From Phenylobacterium sp. (lineage in GTDB: Bacteria; Pseudomonadota; Alphaproteobacteria; Caulobacterales; Caulobacteraceae): a stretch of 33,327 bases of DNA. A model generated the notes under the pieces. That model saw only the letters and a program-made list of their open reading frames with translations. It searched no databases and was not told the DNA's origin. Shown piece after piece: positions 26,263 through 33,327 of the stretch. The stretch is from the NCBI RefSeq assembly GCF_016793285.1, contig NZ_JAEUMO010000213.1, positions 1-33,327 of the forward strand, in the 5' to 3' direction. Each line of letters starts with the position of its first letter. The stretch's first letter is position 1. Both the position numbers and the translations under genes were made by a program.

Positions 26263-27575
26263 GCGAGCCTGCCGCCGAGTCGCAGCTCCTGCGCGCGCTG
26301 AGGCGCCGCGACGTCATAGGCCTTCTGCTCAACGTGATGCTCGGCGCCGGCATGCTGACCGCGCCGGCCAAGGTCTATGGCGCGGTCGACGGCTGGGGAC
26401 TGCTGGTGCTGGGGGCCAGCGCCGCGGCGATGCTGCCGCTTTTCCTGTGCTTCGCCGAACTCGGGAGCCGGTTCTCGGGCACGGGCGGGCCCTACCTCTA
26501 CGCCCGCGCCGCGCTGCCGCCGTGGCTGGCCTTCTCCAGCGGCTGGATGCTGTGGGTGGCCCAGGCGCTCGGCGCCGCGACGTTGTCCAACCTGTTCGTG
26601 ACCTACCTCGCGGCTTTCGCGCCGGCGCTGGGCGCGGGCTGGCCCCGGCTCGCGGCGCTGGGCGCGCTGGGCATCGCCACCACCTGGATCACGCTGATCG
26701 GCATCCGCCAGTCCGCCGCGGCCAGCAACCTGCTGATCGCCACCAAGCTCGTCTTCATCGCAGGCTTCATCGCCGCCGTGCTCCCCTTCGTGCAGATCGA
26801 CCGGCTGGCGCCGACGCAGGCCCTGCCGCCGCCGGTCACCTTCGCCGAAGCGATGCTGATCTTCATCTTCGGATTTTCGGGCTTCGAGCGCGGCGCGATG
26901 GTGGCGGGCGAAGCGAAGGATCCCCGCCGCGACGTCCCCATCGCGCTGCTCTTCAGCCTCGGCCTGGTGACCCTGGTGTTCGGCCTGGCGTTCACCGCCT
27001 GCGTCGGCGTCCTCGACGCCCCAGCCGCCACCGACCGGCCGTTCGCCGAGGCCGGCCGCGCGCTGTACGGCGCCGCCGGCGCCGGCGCGGTTTCCATCGG
27101 CGCGCTCGCCGTCACCTTCGGAACGCTGCTGGTGATCGTGGTCTCGATGCCCCGCAACCTGCTGGCCCTGGCCGAGCATGGGGAACTGCCCGCCGTCTTC
27201 GCCCGCATCCATCCGCGCTGGCGCACGCCACAGGTGGCGATCCTGACCTCCAGCGTGGTCGGCTTCTCCGCCGCCATGGCCAGCGACCTCTTGGGCGCGC
27301 TCACGATGTCGACCGCCGCGCGGCTGATCTCCTACGTGCTGTGCTGCGTCGCCCTGGTCCGTCTGGCGCGCCGCGCCGACGCGCCGGCGCCGACCTTCCG
27401 CCTTCCGTATGTCGCCCCGCTCGCGGCGGCGACGGCCCTGATCTTCGTCGGCGTCATGCTGCTGGGCGCGACGAAGGAGCTGCCGGCGCTGGCCGGCGTG
27501 CTCGCCGTCGGCCTGCTGATCCTCACGGTGTCGCGCCGTACAGCGCCTTCGCCCGGTCCTCGAAGCAGCTCATGA
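26259..27575 (+). CDS. APC-family amino acid/polyamine permease
   Basis: This 438-residue inner-membrane permease has about 12 hydrophobic segments. The first helix carries GLLLNVMLGAGMLTAPAKVYG, the unwound substrate-binding pattern of the APC superfamily. FIFGFSGFERGAMVAGEAKDP in the middle is the typical helix-6 region with an intracellular Glu. The substrate is unknown. The start is TTG at 26259, overlapping the CinA stop (TTGA); longer frames from 25818 are out-of-frame readings of the CinA gene. The last 17 codons overlap the convergent coq10 gene by 53 bases. Unlike its neighbours, this gene is not part of the usual conserved order. Confidence 0.88.
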   Translation: MSEPAAESQLLRALRRRDVIGLLLNVMLGAGMLTAPAKVYGAVDGWGLLVLGASAAAMLPLFLCFAELGSRFSGTGGPYLYARAALPPWLAFSSGWMLWVAQALGAATLSNLFVTYLAAFAPALGAGWPRLAALGALGIATTWITLIGIRQSAAASNLLIATKLVFIAGFIAAVLPFVQIDRLAPTQALPPPVTFAEAMLIFIFGFSGFERGAMVAGEAKDPRRDVPIALLFSLGLVTLVFGLAFTACVGVLDAPAATDRPFAEAGRALYGAAGAGAVSIGALAVTFGTLLVIVVSMPRNLLALAEHGELPAVFARIHPRWRTPQVAILTSSVVGFSAAMASDLLGALTMSTAARLISYVLCCVALVRLARRADAPAPTFRLPYVAPLAAATALIFVGVMLLGATKELPALAGVLAVGLLILTVSRRTAPSPGPRSSS

Positions 27576-27975
27576 GCCGCTCGACCGCGTGGTGGAAGTT
27601 GGCTGCCAGCAGGCCCTCCAGCAGCTTTGCCTTGAACTGGAAGTCGATGTCGAACTCGATGCGCGTGCCCGCGCCGTCGGGCAGGAAGCGCCAGCGGTTC
27701 GTGAGCTTGCGGAACGGACCGGACAGCAGGTTCACATCGATCTGCCGGGCGGCGCCGTCGCGATGCACCCGTGTCGCGAACCGCTCCTTCAGGAACGAGA
27801 ACCCGACCCCCGCCTCGGCGTCGACCTGATCCACGCCCTCGCCGGTCCGCCGCCGGTTCCAGGTGCGCATGGACGTGATCCACGGCACGAACTCTGGATA
27901 GCGTTCGACGTCGCCCACCAGCGCGAACAACTGCTCCGGGGTGTAGGGCAGCACGCGCGAGACGTGGTGGCGCAC
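27523..27975 (-). CDS. Coq10/RatA-type START-domain protein
   Basis: This 150-residue protein has the small START/SRPBCC lipid-binding fold of the Coq10 family, which helps ubiquinone function in respiration; the RatA name comes from an E. coli ribosome-association toxin claim. Visible family blocks are VLPYTPEQLFALVGDVERYPEFVPW near the N-terminus and DIDFQFKAKLLEGLLAANFHHAVERLMSCFEDRA at the end. The start is GTG at 27975, immediately after the lipA stop, so the two are co-transcribed, as is common in alphaproteobacteria. The 3' end overlaps the permease gene on the other strand by 53 bases. Confidence 0.92.
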   Translation of the reverse strand: MRHHVSRVLPYTPEQLFALVGDVERYPEFVPWITSMRTWNRRRTGEGVDQVDAEAGVGFSFLKERFATRVHRDGAARQIDVNLLSGPFRKLTNRWRFLPDGAGTRIEFDIDFQFKAKLLEGLLAANFHHAVERLMSCFEDRAKALYGATP

Positions 27976-28938
27976 CTAGGCTGCGGCCTCTTTGGCCCGC
28001 CGCGCGGCCTGGAGGCGCGCGAAGTCTTCGTCGGCATGGTGCGACGAACGGGTCAGCGGGCTGGACGCGACCACCAGGAATCCCTTGGCCTTGGCGATCT
28101 CCTCATACCCCCTGAACTCGTCGGGGTGGACGAAGCGGTCGATAGGCGCGTGGCGGCGGGTGGGCTGAAGGTACTGGCCGATGGTGATGAAATCGACGCC
28201 GGCGGAACGCATATCGTCCATCACCTGCATCACCTCCTCCTTCGCCTCGCCCAGGCCGACCATGATGCCGGACTTGGTGAACTGCTCCGGGTCGCGTTCC
28301 TTCACCCGCTCCAGCAGGCGCAGCGAGTTGTAGTAGCGGGCGCCGGGGCGGATCGAGAGGTAGAGCCGCGGCGTGGTCTCCAGGTTGTGGTTGAAGACGT
28401 CGGGCTTGGCGTCGATCAACGCATGCACGGCCTCGACGGGCTTGCGCAGGAAGTCCGGCGTCAGGATCTCCACGGTCGTGCCGCGTGAGGCGGCGCGGAT
28501 GGCGCGCACCACGGCGGCGAAGTGCGCCGCGCCGCCGTCCGCCAGGTCGTCGCGGTCCACCGAGGTGATGACGACGTGCTTCAGCCCCATCTTCGCCACC
28601 GCGTCTGCGACGCGGGCCGGCTCGCTGGGGTCGAGCGCGTTGGGCTTGCCCGTGGTCACGTTGCAGAACGCGCAGGCCCGCGTGCAGACCTCGCCCATGA
28701 TCATCATCGTCGCGTGGTTCTTCGACCAGCACTCGCCGATGTTGGGGCAGGCCGCCTCCTCGCAGACGGTAACCAGGCCGTTGCCCTTCACGATGTCGCG
28801 GGTGGCGTTGTAGCCGGCGGAGCCCGGCGCGCGGACGCGCAGCCACTCCGGCTTGCGCAGGATCGGCGTTTCCGGCCGGTTTTGCTTCTCTGGGTGACGC
28901 GGGCGCTTGCCGCCCACGGTGTCGATGACCACGGCCAT
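27976..28938 (-). CDS. lipA: Lipoyl synthase
   Basis: This 320-residue radical-SAM enzyme inserts two sulfurs into octanoyl groups on lipoyl domains such as that of PdhC nearby. The auxiliary cluster cysteines are C59, C64 and C70 (CX4CX5C), and the radical SAM cluster is C85, C89 and C92 (CTRACAFC). The C-terminal serine-ligand motif reads RSSHHAD (297-303), with His where most relatives have Tyr. The length is typical. It is coupled directly to coq10. The ATG at 28938 has a short-spaced AGGGG site. Confidence 0.97.
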   Translation of the reverse strand: MAVVIDTVGGKRPRHPEKQNRPETPILRKPEWLRVRAPGSAGYNATRDIVKGNGLVTVCEEAACPNIGECWSKNHATMMIMGEVCTRACAFCNVTTGKPNALDPSEPARVADAVAKMGLKHVVITSVDRDDLADGGAAHFAAVVRAIRAASRGTTVEILTPDFLRKPVEAVHALIDAKPDVFNHNLETTPRLYLSIRPGARYYNSLRLLERVKERDPEQFTKSGIMVGLGEAKEEVMQVMDDMRSAGVDFITIGQYLQPTRRHAPIDRFVHPDEFRGYEEIAKAKGFLVVASSPLTRSSHHADEDFARLQAARRAKEAAA

Positions 28939-29003
28939 GGCCCCTAGATCGTCCGTCCGCGCCTCCGGATCAAGCGCAAGGGCGCCGTCGCGGCAAGATC
29001 ACG

Positions 29004-29028
29004 GCAGGTAACCGAGCTTTTCACCTGC
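29004..29028. promoter_or_regulatory. Inverted repeat upstream of the acyl-activating enzyme gene
   Basis: GCAGGT (29004-29009) and ACCTGC (29023-29028) form a six-base perfect inverted repeat with a 13-base spacer. It lies about 55 bases before the start of the acyl-ACP/CoA synthetase gene in the lipA-divergent gap (28939-29080). It could be an operator; no regulator gene is adjacent. Confidence 0.35.
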
Positions 29029-29080
29029 AACCCGGCCGGATAGGCTCGACGTAACGACAAGATCCGGGAGGCGTTCGCCC

Positions 29081-30634
29081 TTGAGTGGTTTCGACAGCGC
29101 GTCGGCGCAGTCTTCCGTCTTCGACGCCCTCGTGGCGGCGGCGAAGAAACATGGCGCGAAGAAGCCGATCCTGGAGGACCAGGAGCGCAATCCCCTCACC
29201 TACCTCGACCTGATCCGCGCCGCCTTCGCCCTGGGCAGGAAGATCGCCGGCTTCACGAAGAAGGGCGAGCGCGTGGGCGTCATGCTGCCGTCCAGCGTGG
29301 GCGGCGTGGTGACCTTCTTCGCCCTGCACGCCTTTGGGCGCATCCCCTGCATGCTCAACTTCACGGCCGGCATCCGCAACCTGAAGGCCGCCTGCGACCT
29401 GGCCGGCGTGAAGACGGTGCTGACCTCCCACCGCTTCGTCGAGCAGGGCAAGCTGCACGACCTGATCGACGCGCTCGAGACCAAGGCGAACGTCGTCTAC
29501 CTCGAGGACGTCCGAAAGACGGTGGGCCTGCCCGACCGCCTGTTCGCGGCCGCCGCCGGCGCCCTGCCGAAGCAATTCCGCACACCCCTGTCGCCGTCCG
29601 ATCCGGGCGTGATCCTGTTCACCTCGGGCAGCTTCGGCGCGCCGCGCGGCGTGGTGCTGAGCCACGCCAACCTCGTGGCCAACTGCCGCCAGATCAACCA
29701 GCACATCCCGCTCGACACCAACTGGGTGTTCTTCAACCCGCTGCCGATCTTCCACGTCTTCGGCCTGACCGGCGGCGCGCTGCTGCCGCTGCTGACGGGG
29801 CTGAAGACGTTCCAGTATCCCTCGCCGCTGCACATCAAGCAGATCCCGCCGCTGGTGAAGGACAGCGGGGCCTCGGTGCTGTTCGCCACCGACACCTTCA
29901 TCAACCAGTACGCCCGCTCGGCCGAGCCCGACGAGCTCTCCGGCCTCACGTTCGTGGTCTGCGGCGCCGAGAAGGTGCGCGACGAGACGCACAACCTCAT
30001 CAACGAGAAGTTCGGCCCGATCCCGCTGCTGGAGGGCTACGGCGCCACCGAGTGCTCGCCCGTGATCGCGGTGAACAAGCCCGGCGACAACCGCCGCGGC
30101 ACGGTCGGCGGCCTGCTGCCAGGGGTGGAGACGAAGCTCGAGCCGGTCGAGGGCATCGCGGAGGGCGGCAAGCTGCTGGTCCGCGGGCCCAACGTCATGG
30201 CCGGCTACCTGCGGGCCGACGGCGGCATCGACCCGCCCGCCGGCGGCTGGCACGACACCGGCGACGTGGTCTCCATCAGCGACGACGACTGGATCAGGAT
30301 CCTCGGTCGCGTGAAGCGTTTCGCCAAGGTCGGCGGCGAGATGGTCTCCCTGACCGCAGCCGAAGACCTGGCCTCGGCCGTGTGGCCCGCAAGCCGCCAC
30401 GCCGTGGTCTCGACGCCCGACCCGAAGAAGGGCGAGCGCATCATCCTCGTCACCGACCAGCGCGACGCCGACGTCGGCCCGCTGCTGGCCCACGCCCAGT
30501 CCATCGGCGCGCCCGAACTCGCGGTGCCGCGCAAGATCATCAAGGTGCAGGAAATTCCGGTGCTCGGCACCGGCAAGACCGACTACGTCGCGCTGCAGCG
30601 GATCGTCGACACCGAGTTGCAGCCCGCCGGCTGA
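29081..30634 (+). CDS. AMP-dependent acyl-ACP/acyl-CoA synthetase
   Basis: This 517-residue adenylate-forming ligase resembles the ligase half of Aas, activating fatty acids with ATP. Core motifs are A3 TSGSFGAPRG (181-190), A5 YGATE (320-324), A7 HDTGD (391-395), the GRVKRFAKVGGEMVSL hinge (409-424) and a catalytic Lys in GTGKTDY near the C-terminus. In A3 the residue after TSGS is Phe, where E or T is usual. No acyltransferase domain is attached and no membrane segments are clear. The start is TTG at 29081 with GGGAGG nine bases upstream. The DoxX gene follows 16 bases later. Confidence 0.9.
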   Translation: MSGFDSASAQSSVFDALVAAAKKHGAKKPILEDQERNPLTYLDLIRAAFALGRKIAGFTKKGERVGVMLPSSVGGVVTFFALHAFGRIPCMLNFTAGIRNLKAACDLAGVKTVLTSHRFVEQGKLHDLIDALETKANVVYLEDVRKTVGLPDRLFAAAAGALPKQFRTPLSPSDPGVILFTSGSFGAPRGVVLSHANLVANCRQINQHIPLDTNWVFFNPLPIFHVFGLTGGALLPLLTGLKTFQYPSPLHIKQIPPLVKDSGASVLFATDTFINQYARSAEPDELSGLTFVVCGAEKVRDETHNLINEKFGPIPLLEGYGATECSPVIAVNKPGDNRRGTVGGLLPGVETKLEPVEGIAEGGKLLVRGPNVMAGYLRADGGIDPPAGGWHDTGDVVSISDDDWIRILGRVKRFAKVGGEMVSLTAAEDLASAVWPASRHAVVSTPDPKKGERIILVTDQRDADVGPLLAHAQSIGAPELAVPRKIIKVQEIPVLGTGKTDYVALQRIVDTELQPAG

Positions 30635-30650
30635 GGGGGAGAACCGACCA

Positions 30651-31046
30651 ATGCCAAAACTCGCCGCCTGGTCGCCGCGCGTGCTCAGCGTGCTGCGCGT
30701 CATGACCGCCCTGCTCTTCATGGAGCACGGGCTGATGAAGCTGCTCGCCTTTCCCGGGCCTCAGCCGGGCGTACCCGACCCGTTGCCGGCGATCCTGCTT
30801 GCCGCGGCGTGGATCGAGGTGGTGGGCGGCGGCCTGATCGCGCTCGGCCTCTTCACGCGCGCCGCAGCCTTCCTCTGCTCGGGCCAGATGGCGGTCGGCT
30901 ATTTCACGGCCCATGCCAGCAAGGGCTTCTGGCCCGGCCTGAACGGCGGCGACGCGGCCATCCTCTTCTGCTTCATCTTCCTCTACCTGGTCTTCGCCGG
31001 ACCGGGGCCCTGGAGCCTGGACGCGGTGGTGCGCAAGCGCGCCTGA
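30651..31046 (+). CDS. DoxX-family membrane protein
   Basis: This 131-residue inner-membrane protein has four hydrophobic segments. It matches the DoxX pattern, with LRVMTALLFMEHGLMKLLAFP in helix 1, WIEVVGGGLIALGLFTRAAAF in helix 2 and ALFCF-type segments after NGGDAAI. The family is linked to redox and thiosulfate or sulfur-stress complexes, but its biochemical role is not settled. A good GAGGGGGAGA site precedes the ATG at 30651. It is likely co-transcribed with the upstream acyl synthetase. It ends four bases before the convergent lpd stop. Confidence 0.9.
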   Translation: MPKLAAWSPRVLSVLRVMTALLFMEHGLMKLLAFPGPQPGVPDPLPAILLAAAWIEVVGGGLIALGLFTRAAAFLCSGQMAVGYFTAHASKGFWPGLNGGDAAILFCFIFLYLVFAGPGPWSLDAVVRKRA

Positions 31047-31050
31047 CCCG

Positions 31051-32442
31051 TCAGAGGTGCAGGACCTTGCCGTAGGCGTCCAGGGTCGACTCGTGCATCG
31101 CCTCGCTCATGGTCGGGTGCGGGAAGACGGTGGCGTGCAACTCGGCCTCCGTGGCCTCCAGCGTCATGGCGATGGCGAAGCCCTGCACCATCTCGGTCAC
31201 CTCGTGGCCGATCATGTGCGCGCCGATCAGGGCGCCGGTCTTGCCGTCGAACACGGTCTTGACGAAGCCGTCGGTCTCGCCGGCCGCGATGGCCTTGCCG
31301 TTCACGCGGAACGGGAAGCGGCCGACCTTGGGGTCCAGCCCCTGCTCACTGGCCTGCGCCTCGGTCAGGCCCACCGAGGCGATCTGCGGCGTCGTATAGG
31401 TGCAACCGGGGATCGGCGCGGTGAGGTTCGCAGGTTTCAGGCCGGCGATATGCTCGACGCAGTGGACGCCCTCGTGGCTGGCCTTGTGCGCGAGCCAGGG
31501 CGGCCCCGCCACGTCGCCGATGGCGTAGAGGCCCGGCACACCCGTCCCGCCGTGGCTGTCGGTGACGATGTGCGTGCGGTCGATCTTCACGCCCAGGGCC
31601 TCCAGGCCCATGTCCTCGACGTTGCCGACGATGCCCACGGCCACGATGCAGACGTCGGCCTCCAGGGTCTCGGTCTTGCCGCCCGCCTCGATCTCCAGGG
31701 CCACGCCCTTGGCGGTCTTCGACAGCGTCTTCACGTTGGCCGGCACGCGGAACTTGATGCCGCGTTTCTCGAAGCTCTTGTGGGCGGCCTTCGAGACCTC
31801 CTCGTCCTCGACGGGCAGGATCCGCGGCATCATCTCGACGACCGTCACCTCCGAGCCCAGCGCCCGGTAGAAGCTCGCGAACTCCATGCCGATGGCGCCG
31901 GAACCGATCACCACCAGGGTCTTCGGCGCCGCCTTGGGGACCAGCGCCTCGCGGTAGGTCCAGATGCGCTCGCCGTCGGGTTCGAGGCCGATGGCCGGGA
32001 TCGTGCGGGCCCGCGCGCCGGTGGCGACGATCACGTGCCTAGCGGTGAGCTTGCGGTCGCCAACCACGACGGTGGGGGCGCCAGCCCCCTTCTCCAGCTT
32101 GGCGAAGCCTTCGACCACCTCGATCTTGTGCTTCTTCATCAGGAAGGCGACGCCCGAATTCAGTTGGGCCGCGACCCTGCGCGAGCGCTTCACGACGGCG
32201 TCGAAGTCGAAGGCCTTCTTCTCGACCGACAGGCCGTAGTCCTTCAGGTGGTCGAGCTGTTCGTAGACCTCGCCCGACTTCAGCAGCGCCTTGGTCGGAA
32301 TGCAGCCCCAGTTGAGGCAGATGCCGCCCAGTTCGCTGCGCTCGACGATCGCCGTCTTGAAGCCCAACTGGCTGGCCCGGATCGCGGTCACGTAGCCGCC
32401 CGGCCCCGAGCCGATCACGATGACGTCGAAAGCGTCGGCCAT
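31051..32442 (-). CDS. lpdA: Dihydrolipoyl dehydrogenase (E3)
   Basis: This 463-residue flavoprotein reoxidises dihydrolipoyl groups with NAD+ in 2-oxoacid dehydrogenase complexes. The FAD-binding GSGPGGY is at 11-17, the redox disulfide is C42/C47 (GGICLNWGC), an NAD site lies around VIGSGAIGMEFASF, and the catalytic pair is H442/E447 (HPTMSE). It is downstream of pdhC and gpx on the same strand and so probably serves the pyruvate dehydrogenase complex. The start ATG at 32442 overlaps the gpx stop by one base (TGATG). Confidence 0.97.
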   Translation of the reverse strand: MADAFDVIVIGSGPGGYVTAIRASQLGFKTAIVERSELGGICLNWGCIPTKALLKSGEVYEQLDHLKDYGLSVEKKAFDFDAVVKRSRRVAAQLNSGVAFLMKKHKIEVVEGFAKLEKGAGAPTVVVGDRKLTARHVIVATGARARTIPAIGLEPDGERIWTYREALVPKAAPKTLVVIGSGAIGMEFASFYRALGSEVTVVEMMPRILPVEDEEVSKAAHKSFEKRGIKFRVPANVKTLSKTAKGVALEIEAGGKTETLEADVCIVAVGIVGNVEDMGLEALGVKIDRTHIVTDSHGGTGVPGLYAIGDVAGPPWLAHKASHEGVHCVEHIAGLKPANLTAPIPGCTYTTPQIASVGLTEAQASEQGLDPKVGRFPFRVNGKAIAAGETDGFVKTVFDGKTGALIGAHMIGHEVTEMVQGFAIAMTLEATEAELHATVFPHPTMSEAMHESTLDAYGKVLHL

Positions 32443-32921
32443 CAGAGGAGCCTCTCGATCGCGCCTTCCAGCGCCTTGGGTTCAACAGTGGGCGCAAAGC
32501 GGCCGGCGACCTTGCCGGAGCGGTCGACGAGGAACTTGGTGAAGTTCCACTTGATGCCCTCGGTGCCGAGGACGCCCTTCTTCTGGCCCTTCAGCCACGC
32601 GTACAGCGGGTGCGCCTTGGGCCCGTTCACGTCGACCTTCCGCATCATCGGGAAGTCCACGTCGTAGGTCAGCGAGCAGAAGGTCTTGATTTCGGCCTCG
32701 TCGCCCGGCTCCTGCGATCCGAACTGGTTGCAGGGGAAACCCAGCACCACGAGGCCCCGGTCGCGGTACTTGCGGTAGAGCGCCTCCAGCCCCGCGTACT
32801 GCTTCGTGAAGCCGCACTGGCTGGCCGTGTTCACGACCAGGATCACCTTGTCCTTGTAGTCGCCGAGCGGCGCCGGGGCCCCGTCGATGGTCTCGGCGCT
32901 GAAGTCGTAGATGCTGGCCAT
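32442..32921 (-). CDS. Glutathione peroxidase-family thiol peroxidase
   Basis: This 159-residue Gpx-like peroxidase reduces H2O2 and lipid or alkyl hydroperoxides. It has peroxidatic Cys36 (NTASQCGFT), Gln70 (FGSQEP) and Trp125-Asn126 (IKWNFTKF), the Gpx tetrad, with Cys in place of selenocysteine. C64 (FPCNQF) and C82 are present; C82 may be the resolving Cys, as in thioredoxin-dependent members. A strong GGGAGG site lies before the ATG at 32921. It sits between pdhC and lpdA in one transcript, which is unusual (see findings). Confidence 0.95.
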   Translation of the reverse strand: MASIYDFSAETIDGAPAPLGDYKDKVILVVNTASQCGFTKQYAGLEALYRKYRDRGLVVLGFPCNQFGSQEPGDEAEIKTFCSLTYDVDFPMMRKVDVNGPKAHPLYAWLKGQKKGVLGTEGIKWNFTKFLVDRSGKVAGRFAPTVEPKALEGAIERLL

Positions 32922-32933
32922 GCCAAGACCTCC

Positions 32934-33327
32934 CTAGACGATCATCCGCAGGGGTTCTTCGAGCATCTCCTTGAAGGCGGCGAGGAAGCGTGCGCCGACG
33001 GCGCCGTCGACCACGCGGTGGTCGCAGGTGAGCGTGACGCTCATCACGTTGGCGATGACGATCTCGTCGCCCTTCACCACGGCCCGCTTCTCGCCCGCGC
33101 CGACCGACAGGATGCAGCCCTGCGGCTCGTTGATGATCGAGGCGAAGGTCTTGATCCCGAACATTCCCAGGTTCGAGACGCTGAAGGTGCCGCCCTGGAA
33201 CTCCTCGGGCTTCAGCTTCTTCTCCCGCGCCCGGGCCGCCAGGTCCTTGGCCTCGGTGGCGATCTGGGCCAGCCCCTTGGTCTCGGCCCTGCGGATGATC
33301 GGCGTGATCAGGCCGCCGGGGATGGCG
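32934..33327 (-). CDS. pdhC: Dihydrolipoamide acetyltransferase (PDH E2), C-terminal part; 5' end outside window
   Basis: The frame is open from the window edge at 33327 to the TAG at 32934-32936, about 130 residues, so only the end of the catalytic domain is present. Visible are GGLITPIIR, the DLAARAREKKLKPEEFQGG linker, SNLGMFGIKTFASIINEPQ and the catalytic motif DHRVVDGA with its His at 33018-33020. E2 carries lipoyl groups and makes acetyl-CoA. The ATG at 33164 is internal. Assignment to pyruvate (not oxoglutarate) dehydrogenase rests on the IINEPQG pattern and on lipA and lpd nearby. Confidence 0.92.
   Translation of the reverse strand, partial: AIPGGLITPIIRRAETKGLAQIATEAKDLAARAREKKLKPEEFQGGTFSVSNLGMFGIKTFASIINEPQGCILSVGAGEKRAVVKGDEIVIANVMSVTLTCDHRVVDGAVGARFLAAFKEMLEEPLRMIV

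Overview
The window is GC-rich (roughly 70% by eye), densely coded chromosomal DNA from an alphaproteobacterium. The gene set and order (dusB/nifR3-ntrB-ntrC, ntrY-ntrX-dat-hfq-hflX, fused ispDF, pncC-type cinA, coq10, lipA, lpd, pdhC) resemble Caulobacterales such as Phenylobacterium or Caulobacter. The order assignment is an inference from synteny and style. I see no rRNA, tRNA, insertion sequence, integrase, phage gene or CRISPR array. No gene-free stretch exceeds 300 bases; the longest is about 224 bases (9027-9250).

Region 1 (1-4650, + strand) is a compact, translationally coupled run: the 3' part of rlpA, then tmk, holB, tatD, an MBL-fold hydrolase and a purN-like formyltransferase. Four of its junctions overlap or are separated by only a few bases. 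TatD and the MBL protein each lack one canonical metal-ligand histidine. Region 2 (4651-11082) is more accessory. It holds a Spinster-like MFS transporter, a Tat-exported ABM-domain protein, an SDR reductase divergent from a LysR regulator, a VOC protein, an exported protein of unknown function, mazG and a small membrane protein.

Region 3 (11079-22165, mostly - strand) is the RNA and nitrogen regulatory block: dusB-ntrB-ntrC, then (after a + strand PhyH dioxygenase gene) ntrY-ntrX-dat-hfq-hflX. Both AAA+ response regulators, NtrC and NtrX, lack the GAFTGA loop used to contact sigma-54. They therefore probably do not act as classical sigma-54 activators.

Region 4 (22266-33327) starts with fused ispDF, followed by a fused membrane/spermidine-synthase-like protein, a CinA-family deamidase, an APC permease, coq10/ratA and lipA. 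It continues with an acyl-ACP/CoA synthetase, a DoxX protein, and the lpd-gpx-pdhC end of a pyruvate dehydrogenase operon. LipA makes the lipoyl groups carried by PdhC, and Lpd reoxidises them.

The most notable signals are: GAFTGA loss in both NtrC and NtrX; four convergent gene pairs whose two stop codons share one CTAG; a two-domain PhyH dioxygenase between ntrC and ntrY; the metal-ligand substitutions in TatD and the MBL protein; and a few palindromic operator candidates. I found no strong evidence for a wholly new defence or mobile system.
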